64,000 bases of DNA from DASYQD01 sp963837455 (GTDB lineage Bacteria; Acidobacteriota; Thermoanaerobaculia; Multivoradales; JAIOJS01): assembly GCA_963837455.1 (NCBI GenBank), contig CAWINM010000010.1, positions 1,054,001 through 1,118,000 on the forward strand. Reading direction: 5' to 3'. The position numbers and the translations under genes were made by a program. Under the pieces are notes generated by a model. It did not search any database, had not been told where the DNA came from, and saw only the letters and a program-made list of their open reading frames with translations. The stretch's first letter is position 1. Each line of letters begins with the position of its first letter. Below are positions 52,061 through 60,722 of this stretch, piece by piece.

Positions 52061-53011
52061 TCAGTACCCCAGCTGGTGCAGCTGCAGGATGCCGTCGACG
52101 ATGTCCGCTACCAGTCGCAGGGTGCCGTCCTCGTAGCGGCCGTAGTGGTGGCGCCGGTAGTAGCCGTCGTCGTAGCCGCGGCGGAAGCCTTCCCGGAAGT
52201 AGTAGTTGTACTCGCCCTCGCCGATGTAGAGACCGGTGTAGCCGTAGTTGGCGTCCTGGTAGGCGTAGCAGTTGCGGTAGTCGTAGCCCCAGTGGTCCTG
52301 GAGGTCCGCCACGGCCGCCTGGTACCCCTGCTGGTAGCCGAGCTCGAGGGCGTCACGGAGCGCCGCGACGCCGTAGCGATTGGTCTCGTAGCGGCGACCA
52401 CCGTAGACGTAGGCGTAGCTCGCCGGGGTGTAGAAGAAGGGGTCCCGGGAGTAGTCGTAGCGGGCGTTGGCGATCGCCAGCTGCTGCCGGCGCAGCCGGT
52501 CGAGGTACTGCTGCTGGAACCGATACTGGGCCGTGCGGCGCTGCTGGCGCAGCCGGACGCCTCGCTCCTCGATCCACTGGCGCTGCCGCTGCAGGTGATG
52601 CTCGTAGTCGCTCCGGCGGTGCCGCTGGACCTCGATCAACTGCTCCTGCCGCTGCCGCGAGACGCTGGTCGGTCGGCTCACCGTGCGCGTCTCGTGGCGC
52701 TGGGGCGTCACCGCCGGACGCTGCGGCACGGCGTGACGCTGCCGGTCGAGCTGCCGCTCGCCGTGCTGCTCCTGGCCCTGCCGCTGCTCCCGCTGTCTCG
52801 CCACCGCGGCCTGTTGCTGCTGCCGCTGCCGTTCGGTGGCTCGCCGGGCCTCCTGCTCCTGCTGGGTGGGCTTGTGGTGGCGCTGGTCCTGCTGCTGGTG
52901 TGAGCTCTCCCGCTGACGCCTGCCGCTGTCGGCCTGCGCCGGGGTACCGAAGCCGATGATGGCGGCGCTCACGGCGAGCGCCAGGACGGTGCGTTGCGTC
53001 GCTCGGTTCAT
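52061..53011 (-). CDS. Secreted Gln/Arg/Tyr-rich protein, unknown function
   Basis: 316 residues from ATG 53011 with a perfect AGGAGGT 8 bp upstream. Residues 1-26 are a signal peptide (LALAVSAAIIGFGTPAQA). The next ~120 residues are Gln/Arg/His-rich coiled coil. The last 130 are Tyr/Gly/Asp-rich (YAYVYGGRRYE, LELGYQQGYQAAVADL, YNYYFREGFRRGYDDGYY, LRLVADIVDGI). GYQxGY/FRxGYxDGY repeats occur in secreted proteins of soil bacteria with no known role; a periplasmic structural or binding function is possible. Confidence 0.65.
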   Translation of the reverse strand: MNRATQRTVLALAVSAAIIGFGTPAQADSGRRQRESSHQQQDQRHHKPTQQEQEARRATERQRQQQQAAVARQREQRQGQEQHGERQLDRQRHAVPQRPAVTPQRHETRTVSRPTSVSRQRQEQLIEVQRHRRSDYEHHLQRQRQWIEERGVRLRQQRRTAQYRFQQQYLDRLRRQQLAIANARYDYSRDPFFYTPASYAYVYGGRRYETNRYGVAALRDALELGYQQGYQAAVADLQDHWGYDYRNCYAYQDANYGYTGLYIGEGEYNYYFREGFRRGYDDGYYRRHHYGRYEDGTLRLVADIVDGILQLHQLGY

Positions 53012-53468
53012 GTCGTTACCTCCTCTGCTGAGGCCCGGCCGCCGACCGCCGGTGTGCGGCCCGGTTCGACGGCGAGCCGGGCGATTCCCCGGCTGGTGGA
53101 GCAAGTTCGTCGCCAACCCGGCGTGGGAGGGTCCGTGCCAGGGCCACGAGGACATTCGCGAGGCTGCTCTCGAGCTCCCGCCTCCGCGGCACTTGGAGGG
53201 GTGGGCAAGCCGGTCGATCTCGCCGTCGGCGCTCGCTGGCAGAGGGGAGCGGGATACCCTCGAGCCCGTGGTCGTCCTCAGAAGAGGACGGCCGACGTCC
53301 AGGTGGATCGGCTGACGGGTTGCCAGATTCGAGGCGGAATGGAGACGCTAGAAGAGCGGAACCGAGGCGTTCGCGGGACGGTATTTAGGCGAGAATTCGG
53401 GGTTCGGTGCCGGCTGCCGAGGAGCCGGTCGGGGGGGCGAAGGGTGTGACCTGTTTTATTCCCGCGGC
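53012..53468. other. Non-coding gap upstream of carD
   Basis: About 460 bp with no convincing gene. It includes the promoter side of the divergent secreted-protein gene and becomes less GC-rich toward 53450. Confidence 0.5.
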
Positions 53469-53497
53469 TTGACTTTTTGCCGGCCGTGGTGTACCTT
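53469..53497 (+). promoter_or_regulatory. Sigma-70-type promoter of carD
   Basis: TTGACT (53469-53474), 17 bp and TACCTT (53492-53497). The predicted start near 53504 gives a ~59-nt AT-rich leader before ATG 53563, with AAGGGGG as the ribosome site. Confidence 0.6.
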
Positions 53498-53562
53498 AAT
53501 CACGCTAAATGGTTAGCACTCCTCAATTTAGCCATAAAGTCTAATCTGCAAAGGGGGCCTGG

Positions 53563-54090
53563 ATGATTTTGGACTTCAAGCCCGGGCAGAAGGTCGTCTA
53601 CCCCAATTACGGGGTGACCGTGGTGGAGAAGATCGACGCCGCCAGCTGGGACGGTCTCCAGCAGCGGTGCTACCACCTGCGCCTGCTGTCGAACAATGCG
53701 CAGATCATGGTCCCGCTCGCCAACAAGGACCTCGTTGGCCTGCGGCCGCTCGGTGGCAACGGCGAGATCCGGGCGCTCTTCGGCATCCTCGAGGATGGCA
53801 ACATCGACACCTACAAGGACTGGAAGGGTCGCTACAAGCAGAACCTGGACAAGATGCGCACCGGGCGCCTGATCGAGGTCGCCGAGGTGCTCAAGAACCT
53901 GCGGCTCGTCAGCGAGCGCAAGAGCCTCTCCTTCCGCGAGAAGAAGATGTTCGAGCGCGCCAAGCACTTCATCGTCAGCGAGGTCGCCCACGTGCGCAGC
54001 ATCTCCGAGATCGACGCCCTGCGCCAGGTGGAGTTGGCCCTCGACTCGAGCCTCGCCAAGCGCCACAAGAAGGAGCCCCGCGCCTGCTGA
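53563..54090 (+). CDS. carD: CarD/CdnL-family RNA polymerase-binding regulator
   Basis: 175 residues. The N-terminal Tudor-like RNAP-interacting domain starts FKPGQKVVYPNYGVTVVEKI. The helical C-terminal DNA-binding domain includes WKGRYKQNLDKMRTGRLIEVAEVLKNL in register and LSFREKKMFERAKHFIVSEVA. CarD stabilises open promoter complexes at rRNA and other promoters. It is a single-gene unit with its own promoter and a terminator. Confidence 0.93.
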   Translation: MILDFKPGQKVVYPNYGVTVVEKIDAASWDGLQQRCYHLRLLSNNAQIMVPLANKDLVGLRPLGGNGEIRALFGILEDGNIDTYKDWKGRYKQNLDKMRTGRLIEVAEVLKNLRLVSERKSLSFREKKMFERAKHFIVSEVAHVRSISEIDALRQVELALDSSLAKRHKKEPRAC

Positions 54091-54116
54091 CCGGCGGCTT
54101 CGCTCGGCGCTCTCCT

Positions 54117-54153
54117 CGAAGGGCCCCACCACGGTGGGGCCCTTCGGTCTTTC
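54117..54153 (+). terminator. Intrinsic terminator after carD
   Basis: CGAAGGGCCCCACC and GGTGGGGCCCTTCG (54117-54130 and 54133-54146) form a long GC-rich stem (about 12 bp after loop closure) followed by GTCTTT, 27 bp past the carD stop. Confidence 0.75.
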
Positions 54154-54272
54154 GGCCAGCGCCAGCCACTTCGCGGGCGGCTCGGCCGCCAGCTCCGCAG
54201 CCGGTGGCCCTGGGTGGGGGGTAAGATCGCCGCGATTCGAGGCGGCGCCCCGGCGCTCGCGAGGAGCTCCTG

Positions 54273-54911
54273 ATGACCCGCGACAACCTGCTGTTCGCCA
54301 CCATCGGCATCCTGGCCGGCTTCATCTCCGGCTACTTCGCCCACGAGGTCATGGCGATCCGCCAGCCTCCACCGCTGGCCCTGCTGCAGGCGGCCCAGGC
54401 GGCGGCGGTGGGGAACGGCGCCCCACACGGCGACCTCGGGGGCGCGGCTCCGGGAGAGGCGGCGGGCGGCGCGGCCGGAGCTCCGGCCGGGCCCGCCATG
54501 GCCGACATCCAGCGCCTCAAGACGCAGGTGGAGAAGAACCCCAACGACGCCGACGCCGTGCTCACCCTCGCCAACCTCAACTACGACATCCGCAACTGGG
54601 CGCGGGCTCGCGAGCTCTACGAGCACTACCTGAAGCTGCGCTCCGCCGACCCCGGCGTGCTCACCGACCTCGGCGTCTCGCTGCGGGGGGTGGGGGAGTT
54701 CCAGGCCGCCATGTCGCGCTTCGAGGAGGCGCAGAAGCTCGAGCCGGGGCACTGGCAGTCGCTCTACAACGAGGTGGTGGTGCTCGCCTTCGACCTCAAG
54801 GACATGGCGAAGGCGCAGCAGCTGCTGCGGCGCCTGCGTGAGCTGCAGCCGGACAACCCCGAGGTGACGCGCCTGACCGACGAGCTGGCGCGGCGCGGCG
54901 GCAGCGCCTAG
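54273..54911 (+). CDS. Membrane-anchored TPR protein
   Basis: 212 residues: an N-terminal helix (NLLFATIGILAGFISGYFAHE), an Ala/Gly/Pro-rich linker, then three tetratricopeptide repeats (DADAVLTLANLNYDIRNWARA, PGVLTDLGVSLRGVGEFQAA and WQSLYNEVVVLAFDLKDMAKA). The anchor-linker-TPR layout is that of CcmI/CcmH-like or assembly-scaffold proteins. No cytochrome-maturation genes are nearby, so the partner is unknown. Confidence 0.75.
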   Translation: MTRDNLLFATIGILAGFISGYFAHEVMAIRQPPPLALLQAAQAAAVGNGAPHGDLGGAAPGEAAGGAAGAPAGPAMADIQRLKTQVEKNPNDADAVLTLANLNYDIRNWARARELYEHYLKLRSADPGVLTDLGVSLRGVGEFQAAMSRFEEAQKLEPGHWQSLYNEVVVLAFDLKDMAKAQQLLRRLRELQPDNPEVTRLTDELARRGGSA

Positions 54912-54946
54912 TTGCCCGCGGGCCGCTGGTAACCTAGCGGCACGGG

Positions 54947-55176
54947 ATGCTCGTGCGTGTCGTCCTCCTCGTCCTCCTCGTCGCGCTCCTCATCCGTTTC
55001 CTGATCCGGCTGGCGGCCGTCGTGGCCGTAGCGCTTCGCGAGGGGGGGCTCCGCTCGCGCCGCCGGCGGCGGTGGCGCTCGTGGCCTGCAGCCGGTGCGG
55101 TGTCTTCGTGCCGCGCGCCCGCGCCGCGGCGCCCGCGGGCGGCGGCTACGTCTGCCGCGCCTGCGCTGGGTCCTGA
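54947..55176 (+). CDS. Small membrane protein with C-terminal zinc ribbon (PP0621-like; one frameshift)
   Basis: ATG 54947 gives one membrane helix (LVRVVLLVLLVALLIRFLIRLAAVVAVAL). Adding one G to the seven G at 55042-55048 leads into APLAPPAAVALVACSRCGVFVPR, then YVCRACAGS and a stop at 55174-55176. Two CxxC pairs form the zinc ribbon. This matches small PP0621-like proteins often next to priA or ATPase genes; function unknown. The uncorrected frame instead runs through priA as an Arg/Pro-rich sequence and is not credible. Confidence 0.55.
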
Positions 55177-55181
55177 GGCGC

Positions 55182-57627
55182 ATGGCGTCCGAGCCGAGCG
55201 CTGAGGAGCCCGGCCGCTGGTGCGAGGTGGCGGTGCCGGTGCCGCTGCCGGGGTCGCTCACCTACGAGGTGCCGCCCGCCTGGCGCGGCGCCGCCGTCGC
55301 CGGCGTGCGGGTGCGGGTGCCGGTGGGGCGGCGGCGCTTGATCGGCGTCGTCGTGGCGCCGCGGGACTCGCCCCCGGCCGGGGTGGAGATCCGCTCGCTG
55401 ATCGAGGTGCTCGATCGCGAGCCGGCGCTCCCCGCCGACCTGCTCGCCCTCGCCGGGTTCGCCGCCGGCTACTACCTGGCGCCCATCGGCGAGGTGGTGC
55501 GCACGATGCTCCCTCCCGACCTCGAGCCGTGGGGGGCGCAGCGCGTGCGGCTCACCGACCGCGGGGCGCTGGCGCTCGCCGGCGGCGACGAGGGGAGGGT
55601 GCTGGCAGCTCTACGCGAGGGGGGCCGGCTGCGGGTGGCGGAGCTGCAGGAACGCTCCGGCGTCGTGGCGCTGGCGCCGCTGCTCGAGCGCCTGCGCGAG
55701 CAGGGCAAGGTGGTGGTGGAGGGCGGCGAGCGCCACGCCGGCAGCCGTTACCGGCCCGCTGTGGAGCTGGCAAGCGGCCACACGGAAGACCTCGCCGGCC
55801 GCGTCGGGCGGTCGCCGCAGGGGCGCACCGTGGTGGCCTTCCTCGCCGCGCTGGGGCGTCCGGCGACGGTGGAGGAGGTGACGCAGGCGGTTAGCTGCAC
55901 GCCAGCCGTGGTCCGCCGGCTGGTCAAGCTGGGGGTGCTGCGCAGCTTCCTCGAGATCCACCGGCTGTCGCTGGAGGGGCACCTGCTGGGTCGTGGCGCT
56001 GCGCCGCCGGTGCGGCTGCGCCCCGACCAGGAGGCGGCGCTCTCGCGCCTGCGCCAGGCCCTCGCCACCCCCGGGTACCAGGGGTTCCTGCTCCAGGGCA
56101 TGACCGGCTCGGGCAAGACCGAGGTGTACCTGCGCGCGGCGCGTACCGCGCTCGACGACGGCCGCGGCGCACTGCTGCTGCTGCCGGAGATCGCCCTCGT
56201 GCCCGCCCTCGCCCGCAGCGGTGCGCGAGCGCTTCGGCGAACGGGTGGCGGTGCTGCACTCGGGGCTCTCGGCGCCGGAGCGGCAGCAGGAGTGGGAGCG
56301 CGTGCGCGGCGGGCGCGGCCGCGTCGTGCTGGGAGCGCGTTCGGCCCTCTTCGCGCCGATCGCCGAGCTCGGGCTGGTGGTGGTCGACGAGGAGCAGGAC
56401 CCCTCGTACAAACAGGACTCCGTGCCGCGCTACCATGGCCGCGACCTGGCGCTGGTGCGCGCTCGCCAGGTCGGGGCGGTGGCCGTGCTGGTTTCGGCGA
56501 CGCCGTCGCTCGAGAGCCGCCACAACGTCGCGGGGGGCAAGCTCGAGCCGCTGGCCCTCACCCATCGCGCCGGCCAGGGGGAGCTGCCGCGTGGCATTCT
56601 CGTCGACCTTCGCGCAGGAGCCGGGGCCGAAGCGGCCCGGCGAAGTGCTGTTTTCGCTGCGGCTGCGCGAGGAGATCGCCGCCGCGCTCGCCGCCGGCGA
56701 GCAGGTGGTCCTGCTGCGCAACCGTCGCGGCTACGCGCCGCTGCTGCTCTGCCGCGCCTGTGGCGAGGACTTCCGCTGCGACGACTGCGGCCTGCCGCGT
56801 ACCTACCATCGGCGCGCCAACCGTCTCCTCTGCCACTACTGCGGCCAGTCGAGCCCGGTGCCCGCGGCGTGCCCCGCTTGCGGCGCCGACGCGCTCGAGG
56901 CGATCGGCGCCGGCACCGAGCGGGTGGAGGAGCGCTTCGCCGAGCTCTTCCCCGAGACCAAGGTGGCGGTGCTCGACCGCGACAGCGCGAGGCGGCCGGG
57001 GGGAGCGGCGGCCATCCTCGAGCGCCTGGCACGCGGCGAGGCGCAGGTGCTCATCGGCACCCAGATGGTCTCCAAGGGGCACCACTTTCCGCGCATCGCC
57101 CTCGCCGCCGTCCTCGCCGCCGACAGCTACCTCGGCTTCCCCGACTTCCGCGCCGTGGAGCGCACCTACACGCTGCTCGCCCAGCTCGCCGGGCGCGCCG
57201 GTCGTGGCGAGCGCGCCGGGCGGGTGGTGATCCAGACCTTCCACCCCGACCACTACGCCATCCAGGCGGCGCTGCAGCCACGACGACGCCGCGCTTCGCC
57301 GCCGAGGAGATGCGCTTCCGCCGCGTCTTCCACTACCCGCCGTTCACCCGCATGGTCCACCTGCTGGTGCGCGACGCGCGGCGCGAGCGCGGCTGGACGC
57401 GCATCCAGGAGCTGGCGGAGCGGCTGGCAGACCACCCGCTGGCCGCCGGGGTGCGGGTCTCGGGGCCGGCGCCGGCGCCGCTCGAGCGCCTGCGCAACCA
57501 GTGGCGCTTCCAGCTGCTCCTGCGCCACAGCTCGGGTAGTCGGTTGCGGCGGCTGGTGGCCGCCGTGCTGCCCCCGGGACCCGAGCGCGACCTGGTGGTG
57601 GACGTCGACCCCTACGACCTGCTGTGA
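55182..57627 (+). CDS. priA: Primosomal protein N' (PriA helicase; at least three frame breaks)
   Basis: Starts at ATG 55182 with the 3' DNA-binding domain (GSLTYEVPPAW, GRRRLIGVVV). Walker A LLQGMTGSGKTEVYLRAA; Walker B LVVVDEEQDPSYKQ; ATPSLESRHN; zinc-binding CRACGEDFRCDDCG and CHYCGQSSPVPAACPACG; IGTQMVSKGHHF; LAGRAGRGERAG; C-terminal FHYPPFTRMVHLLVRD. The frame changes near 56213, 56610 and 57280-57295. The first two each fit one extra base; the third needs two. It restarts stalled forks. Given the intact motifs, indel errors are likelier than inactivation, but this is the most damaged gene in the window. Confidence 0.85.
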
Positions 57628-57817
57628 GGCATGGGGTCCCAGGGGCGAACCCACACAGAGCGCCGTCCGCCCACCACGCTGAGCGCCAAGTCGTGGCCGA
57701 GCAACGCCTTGCGGGAGGCCTCCGCACTGGCATGGAGCTTGATTTCCAGCTGCGACGGCAGTGCGTTTGGCTGCCGGGAGTCGAGCGCAAGGGAAGTGGC
57801 GTGGTAGGTTGACCTCG

Positions 57818-59068
57818 ATGCCTCGGCGGGCAGCGTTCTGGCGACGTGTCGCGATCGCGCTGGCGGTGGCAGGCGGCATGGCACCACCCCTCGCCGCCGA
57901 CCTCTTGGTGTCGAGCGCCGGGTCGTCGAAGGTGGTGCGCGTCGACGTCGCGACGGGCGCCGCGAGCGACTTCGTGAGCGCGGGAGCGGGCGGCCTTCAG
58001 AGCCCCGACGGCATGGTCTTCGGGCCCGACGGCAGCCTCTACGTCTGCAACGAGCAGGTGAGCTCGGTGCTGCGCTTCGACGGCGCTAGCGGGGCCTCCA
58101 TCGACACCTTCGTCGCCCCCGGCAGTGGCGGCCTCGACGTCGCCGAGCTCCCGGTCTTCGGCCTCGACGGCAACCTCTACGTCAGCAGCCTGCGCGGCGA
58201 CAAGGTGGTGCGCTACGACGGCGTGACGGGTGCCTACCTCGACACCTTCGTCCCGGTGGGGAGCGGTGGGCTGGACGCCCCGAGCGGTATGGTCTTCGGA
58301 CCCGACGGCGACCTCTACGTGAGCAGCACCGACAGCGACCAGGTGCTGCGCTACGACGGCAGCAGTGGCGTCTTTCGCGGCGCCTTCGTGACCGCCGGCA
58401 GCGGTGGGCTCGACGAGCCGGTGGGCCTCGCCTTCGGACCCGACGGCAACCTCTACGTGAGCAGCCTGGCCACCCAGCAGGTGCTGCGCTACGACGGCAG
58501 CACCGGCGCCTTCCTCGACGCCTTCGTGCCGGCCCACCGCGGCGGCCTCTCCTCGCCTTATGGGCTCACCTTCGGCAGCGACGGCGACCTCTACGTCGTC
58601 GGCATCACCAACGCCCGCGTCTTCCGCTACCGGGGATCCGACGGCGCCTTCGTCGGCGAGCTCGCCACCCATGGCTTGGTGCTCCCCACCTACCTCGTCT
58701 TCACCCCCGACCAGGCGCCCTGTCAGACCGACGCCACGCACCTCTGCCTCGCCGGCGGGCGCTTCCGCGTGCAGGCGTCCTGGCGCACCGGAAGCGGCCG
58801 TGCCGGCACCGCGCAGGCCGCCCGCCTCACCGCCGCCAGCGGCACCTTCTCGTTCTTCGATGCCACCAACGTCGAGCTGGTGGTGAAGGTGCTCGACGGT
58901 TGCGCCGTCGACGGCAGTTTCTGGGTCTTCGCCGCCGGCCTCACCGACGTCGAGGTGACGCTCACCGTCACCGACGTGCGCGCTGGCGGGGTGCGGACCT
59001 ACCACAGCCCGGCGGGCACTCCCTTCGCGCCCATCGAGGACACGCTGGCGTTCCCGGCCTGCCCGTGA
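57818..59068 (+). CDS. Secreted NHL-like beta-propeller with C-terminal adhesion-type domain
   Basis: 416 residues from ATG 57818: signal peptide (VAIALAVAGGMAPPLAA), then six ~49-residue blades with consensus PSGMVFGPDGDLYVSS...VLRYDG, each ending SGGLDxP. A C-terminal ~105-residue domain (LCLAGGRFRVQASWRT, FFDATNVELVVKVLDG, VDGSFWVFAAGLTDVEVTLTV) is common at the end of secreted proteins in Acidobacteriota and Myxococcota and helps suggest the taxon. It is probably a surface or exported ligand-binding protein. The 190-bp gap after priA holds its promoter, not identified. Confidence 0.8.
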   Translation: MPRRAAFWRRVAIALAVAGGMAPPLAADLLVSSAGSSKVVRVDVATGAASDFVSAGAGGLQSPDGMVFGPDGSLYVCNEQVSSVLRFDGASGASIDTFVAPGSGGLDVAELPVFGLDGNLYVSSLRGDKVVRYDGVTGAYLDTFVPVGSGGLDAPSGMVFGPDGDLYVSSTDSDQVLRYDGSSGVFRGAFVTAGSGGLDEPVGLAFGPDGNLYVSSLATQQVLRYDGSTGAFLDAFVPAHRGGLSSPYGLTFGSDGDLYVVGITNARVFRYRGSDGAFVGELATHGLVLPTYLVFTPDQAPCQTDATHLCLAGGRFRVQASWRTGSGRAGTAQAARLTAASGTFSFFDATNVELVVKVLDGCAVDGSFWVFAAGLTDVEVTLTVTDVRAGGVRTYHSPAGTPFAPIEDTLAFPACP

Positions 59069-59204
59069 GGCCGTGCCTGCCGCGCCGGCAGCGGCTGGCG
59101 CGGCGTTGCGGGAGACTCGGCGAGCAGCGAGGGAGCGGCGCGCGAGCCCGGTTGCCCGCCCCCTGCGTTTGCCATACCATGCCGCGGACTCGCGGAGGAC
59201 CTCC

Positions 59205-59768
59205 TTGCCCGACACCCAGGCGCAGCGCTCGCGCAGGCTCCTCGACGCCCGCCAGATGGACCGCGTGATCCGCCGCATGGCGGGCGAGATCCTGGAGCGC
59301 AACCAGGGCGCCGCCGACCTCATCCTGGTGGGCATCCGCACCCGCGGCGTGCCGCTCGCCGACTCCCTCGCCGACGAGATCGCCCGCGTCGAGCAGACCG
59401 AGGTGCCGCGCGGCATCCTCGACATCACGCTCTACCGTGACGACCTGTCGGTGATCGGACCGCAGCCGATCGTGCGCCCGACCTCGCTGCAGGAGCCCAT
59501 CGACGGCAAGGTGGTGGTGCTCTGCGACGACGTGCTGTTCACCGGCCGCACGGTGCGCGCCGCCCTCGACGCGCTGATCGACTACGGACGGCCGCAGGCG
59601 GTGCGGCTGGCGGTGCTGGTCGACCGCGGCCACCGCGAGCTGCCCATCCAGGCCGACTTCGTCGGCAAGCGGGTGGAGACCGCCGACGACGACGTCATCA
59701 AGGTCGCCTTCGAGGCCACCGACGGCCGGCAGGAGGTCATGCTCGTGCACGACTTCCGCGCGCGATGA
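59205..59768 (+). CDS. pyrR: PyrR bifunctional regulator / uracil phosphoribosyltransferase
   Basis: 187 residues from TTG 59205 with GGAGG 6 bp upstream. PRPP-binding motif VVLCDDVLFTGRTVRAAL, and RGILDITLYRDDLS. In many bacteria PyrR senses UMP and controls pyr mRNA. The two genes that follow are pyrB and pyrC, so self-operon control is likely, though no PyrR-binding loop is evident upstream. Overlaps pyrB by 4 bp. Confidence 0.92.
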   Translation: MPDTQAQRSRRLLDARQMDRVIRRMAGEILERNQGAADLILVGIRTRGVPLADSLADEIARVEQTEVPRGILDITLYRDDLSVIGPQPIVRPTSLQEPIDGKVVVLCDDVLFTGRTVRAALDALIDYGRPQAVRLAVLVDRGHRELPIQADFVGKRVETADDDVIKVAFEATDGRQEVMLVHDFRAR

Positions 59769-60709
59769 GCGACCTCCGCTGGCAGCGCAAGGACCTGCTC
59801 GGCATCGCCGAGCTGTCGGCCGCCGAGATCGTGCACGTCCTCGACACCGCCGAGTCGTTTGCCGAGGTGGCGTCGCGACCGATCAAGAAGGTGCCGACGC
59901 TGCGCGGCAAGACGGTGCTCAACCTCTTCTTCGAGGCCAGCACGCGCACCCGCTCGAGCTTCGAGATCGCCGAGAAGCGGCTGTCGGCCGACAACCTCAA
60001 CTTCTCGAGCGCCGGCTCGGCGCTGGAGAAGGGGGAGAGCCTGGTCGACACCGCCCTCAACCTGCAGGCGATGTCGCCCGACCTCATCGTCATCCGCCAC
60101 GCCCACCCCGGAGTGCCGCACCTGCTGGCAAGGCGGCTGCAGGCGGGCGTCATCAATGCCGGCGACGGCGCCCACGAGCACCCCACCCAGGCCCTCCTCG
60201 ACGCTTTCACCATCCGCCGCCGCAAGGGGCGCATCGCCGGTCTCAAGGTGGCGATCGTCGGCGACCTCGAGCACAGCCGGGTGGTGCGCAGCAACCTCCA
60301 CCTGCTCACCAAGCTGGGCGCCGAGGTGGTGCTCGCCGGTCCCCGCACGATGATGCCGGTGGGCATCGCCGCCTTCGGCGTCCCCTGGTTCTACACCATC
60401 GAGGAGGCGCTCGCTGGCGCCGACGTGGTGATGATGCTGCGGGTGCAGCTCGAGCGCATGGGGCGGCCGCTGTTCCCCACCGTAAAGGAGTACTTCAAGC
60501 TCTTCGCCCTCACCCGCGAGCGGCTGCGGCTGGCCAACGAGGACGCCGTGGTGATGCACCCGGGGCCGATGAACCGCGGCATCGAGATCGCCAGCGACGT
60601 CGCCGACGGCGCCCACTCGGCGATCCTCGAGCAGGTGACCAACGGCGTGGCGGTGCGCATGGCCGTGCTCTACCTCTGCTCGGGGATGCACGGGGAGTCG
60701 GCGGCGTGA
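59765..60709 (+). CDS. pyrB: Aspartate carbamoyltransferase catalytic chain
   Basis: 314 residues. FFEASTRTRSSFEIA (carbamoyl-phosphate site), HEHPTQALLDAFTI, and VMHPGPMNRGIEI are diagnostic. It commits carbamoyl phosphate and aspartate to pyrimidines. No pyrI regulatory gene is adjacent. It starts 4 bp before the pyrR stop and is followed by pyrC after 13 bp. Confidence 0.96.
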   Translation: MSDLRWQRKDLLGIAELSAAEIVHVLDTAESFAEVASRPIKKVPTLRGKTVLNLFFEASTRTRSSFEIAEKRLSADNLNFSSAGSALEKGESLVDTALNLQAMSPDLIVIRHAHPGVPHLLARRLQAGVINAGDGAHEHPTQALLDAFTIRRRKGRIAGLKVAIVGDLEHSRVVRSNLHLLTKLGAEVVLAGPRTMMPVGIAAFGVPWFYTIEEALAGADVVMMLRVQLERMGRPLFPTVKEYFKLFALTRERLRLANEDAVVMHPGPMNRGIEIASDVADGAHSAILEQVTNGVAVRMAVLYLCSGMHGESAA

Positions 60710-60722
60710 GGGTGCCGGCGCC

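Noticed and set aside
53508..53530. TTAGCACTC upstream of carD, identical to one half of a CIRCE heat-shock operator
   Set aside because: The inverted GAGTGCTAA half is absent at the required 9-bp spacing, so an HrcA operator is not supported.
55182..57627. priA as a true pseudogene
   Set aside because: All helicase and zinc motifs survive in order across the frames and similar breaks affect other essential genes, so sequencing error is preferred.
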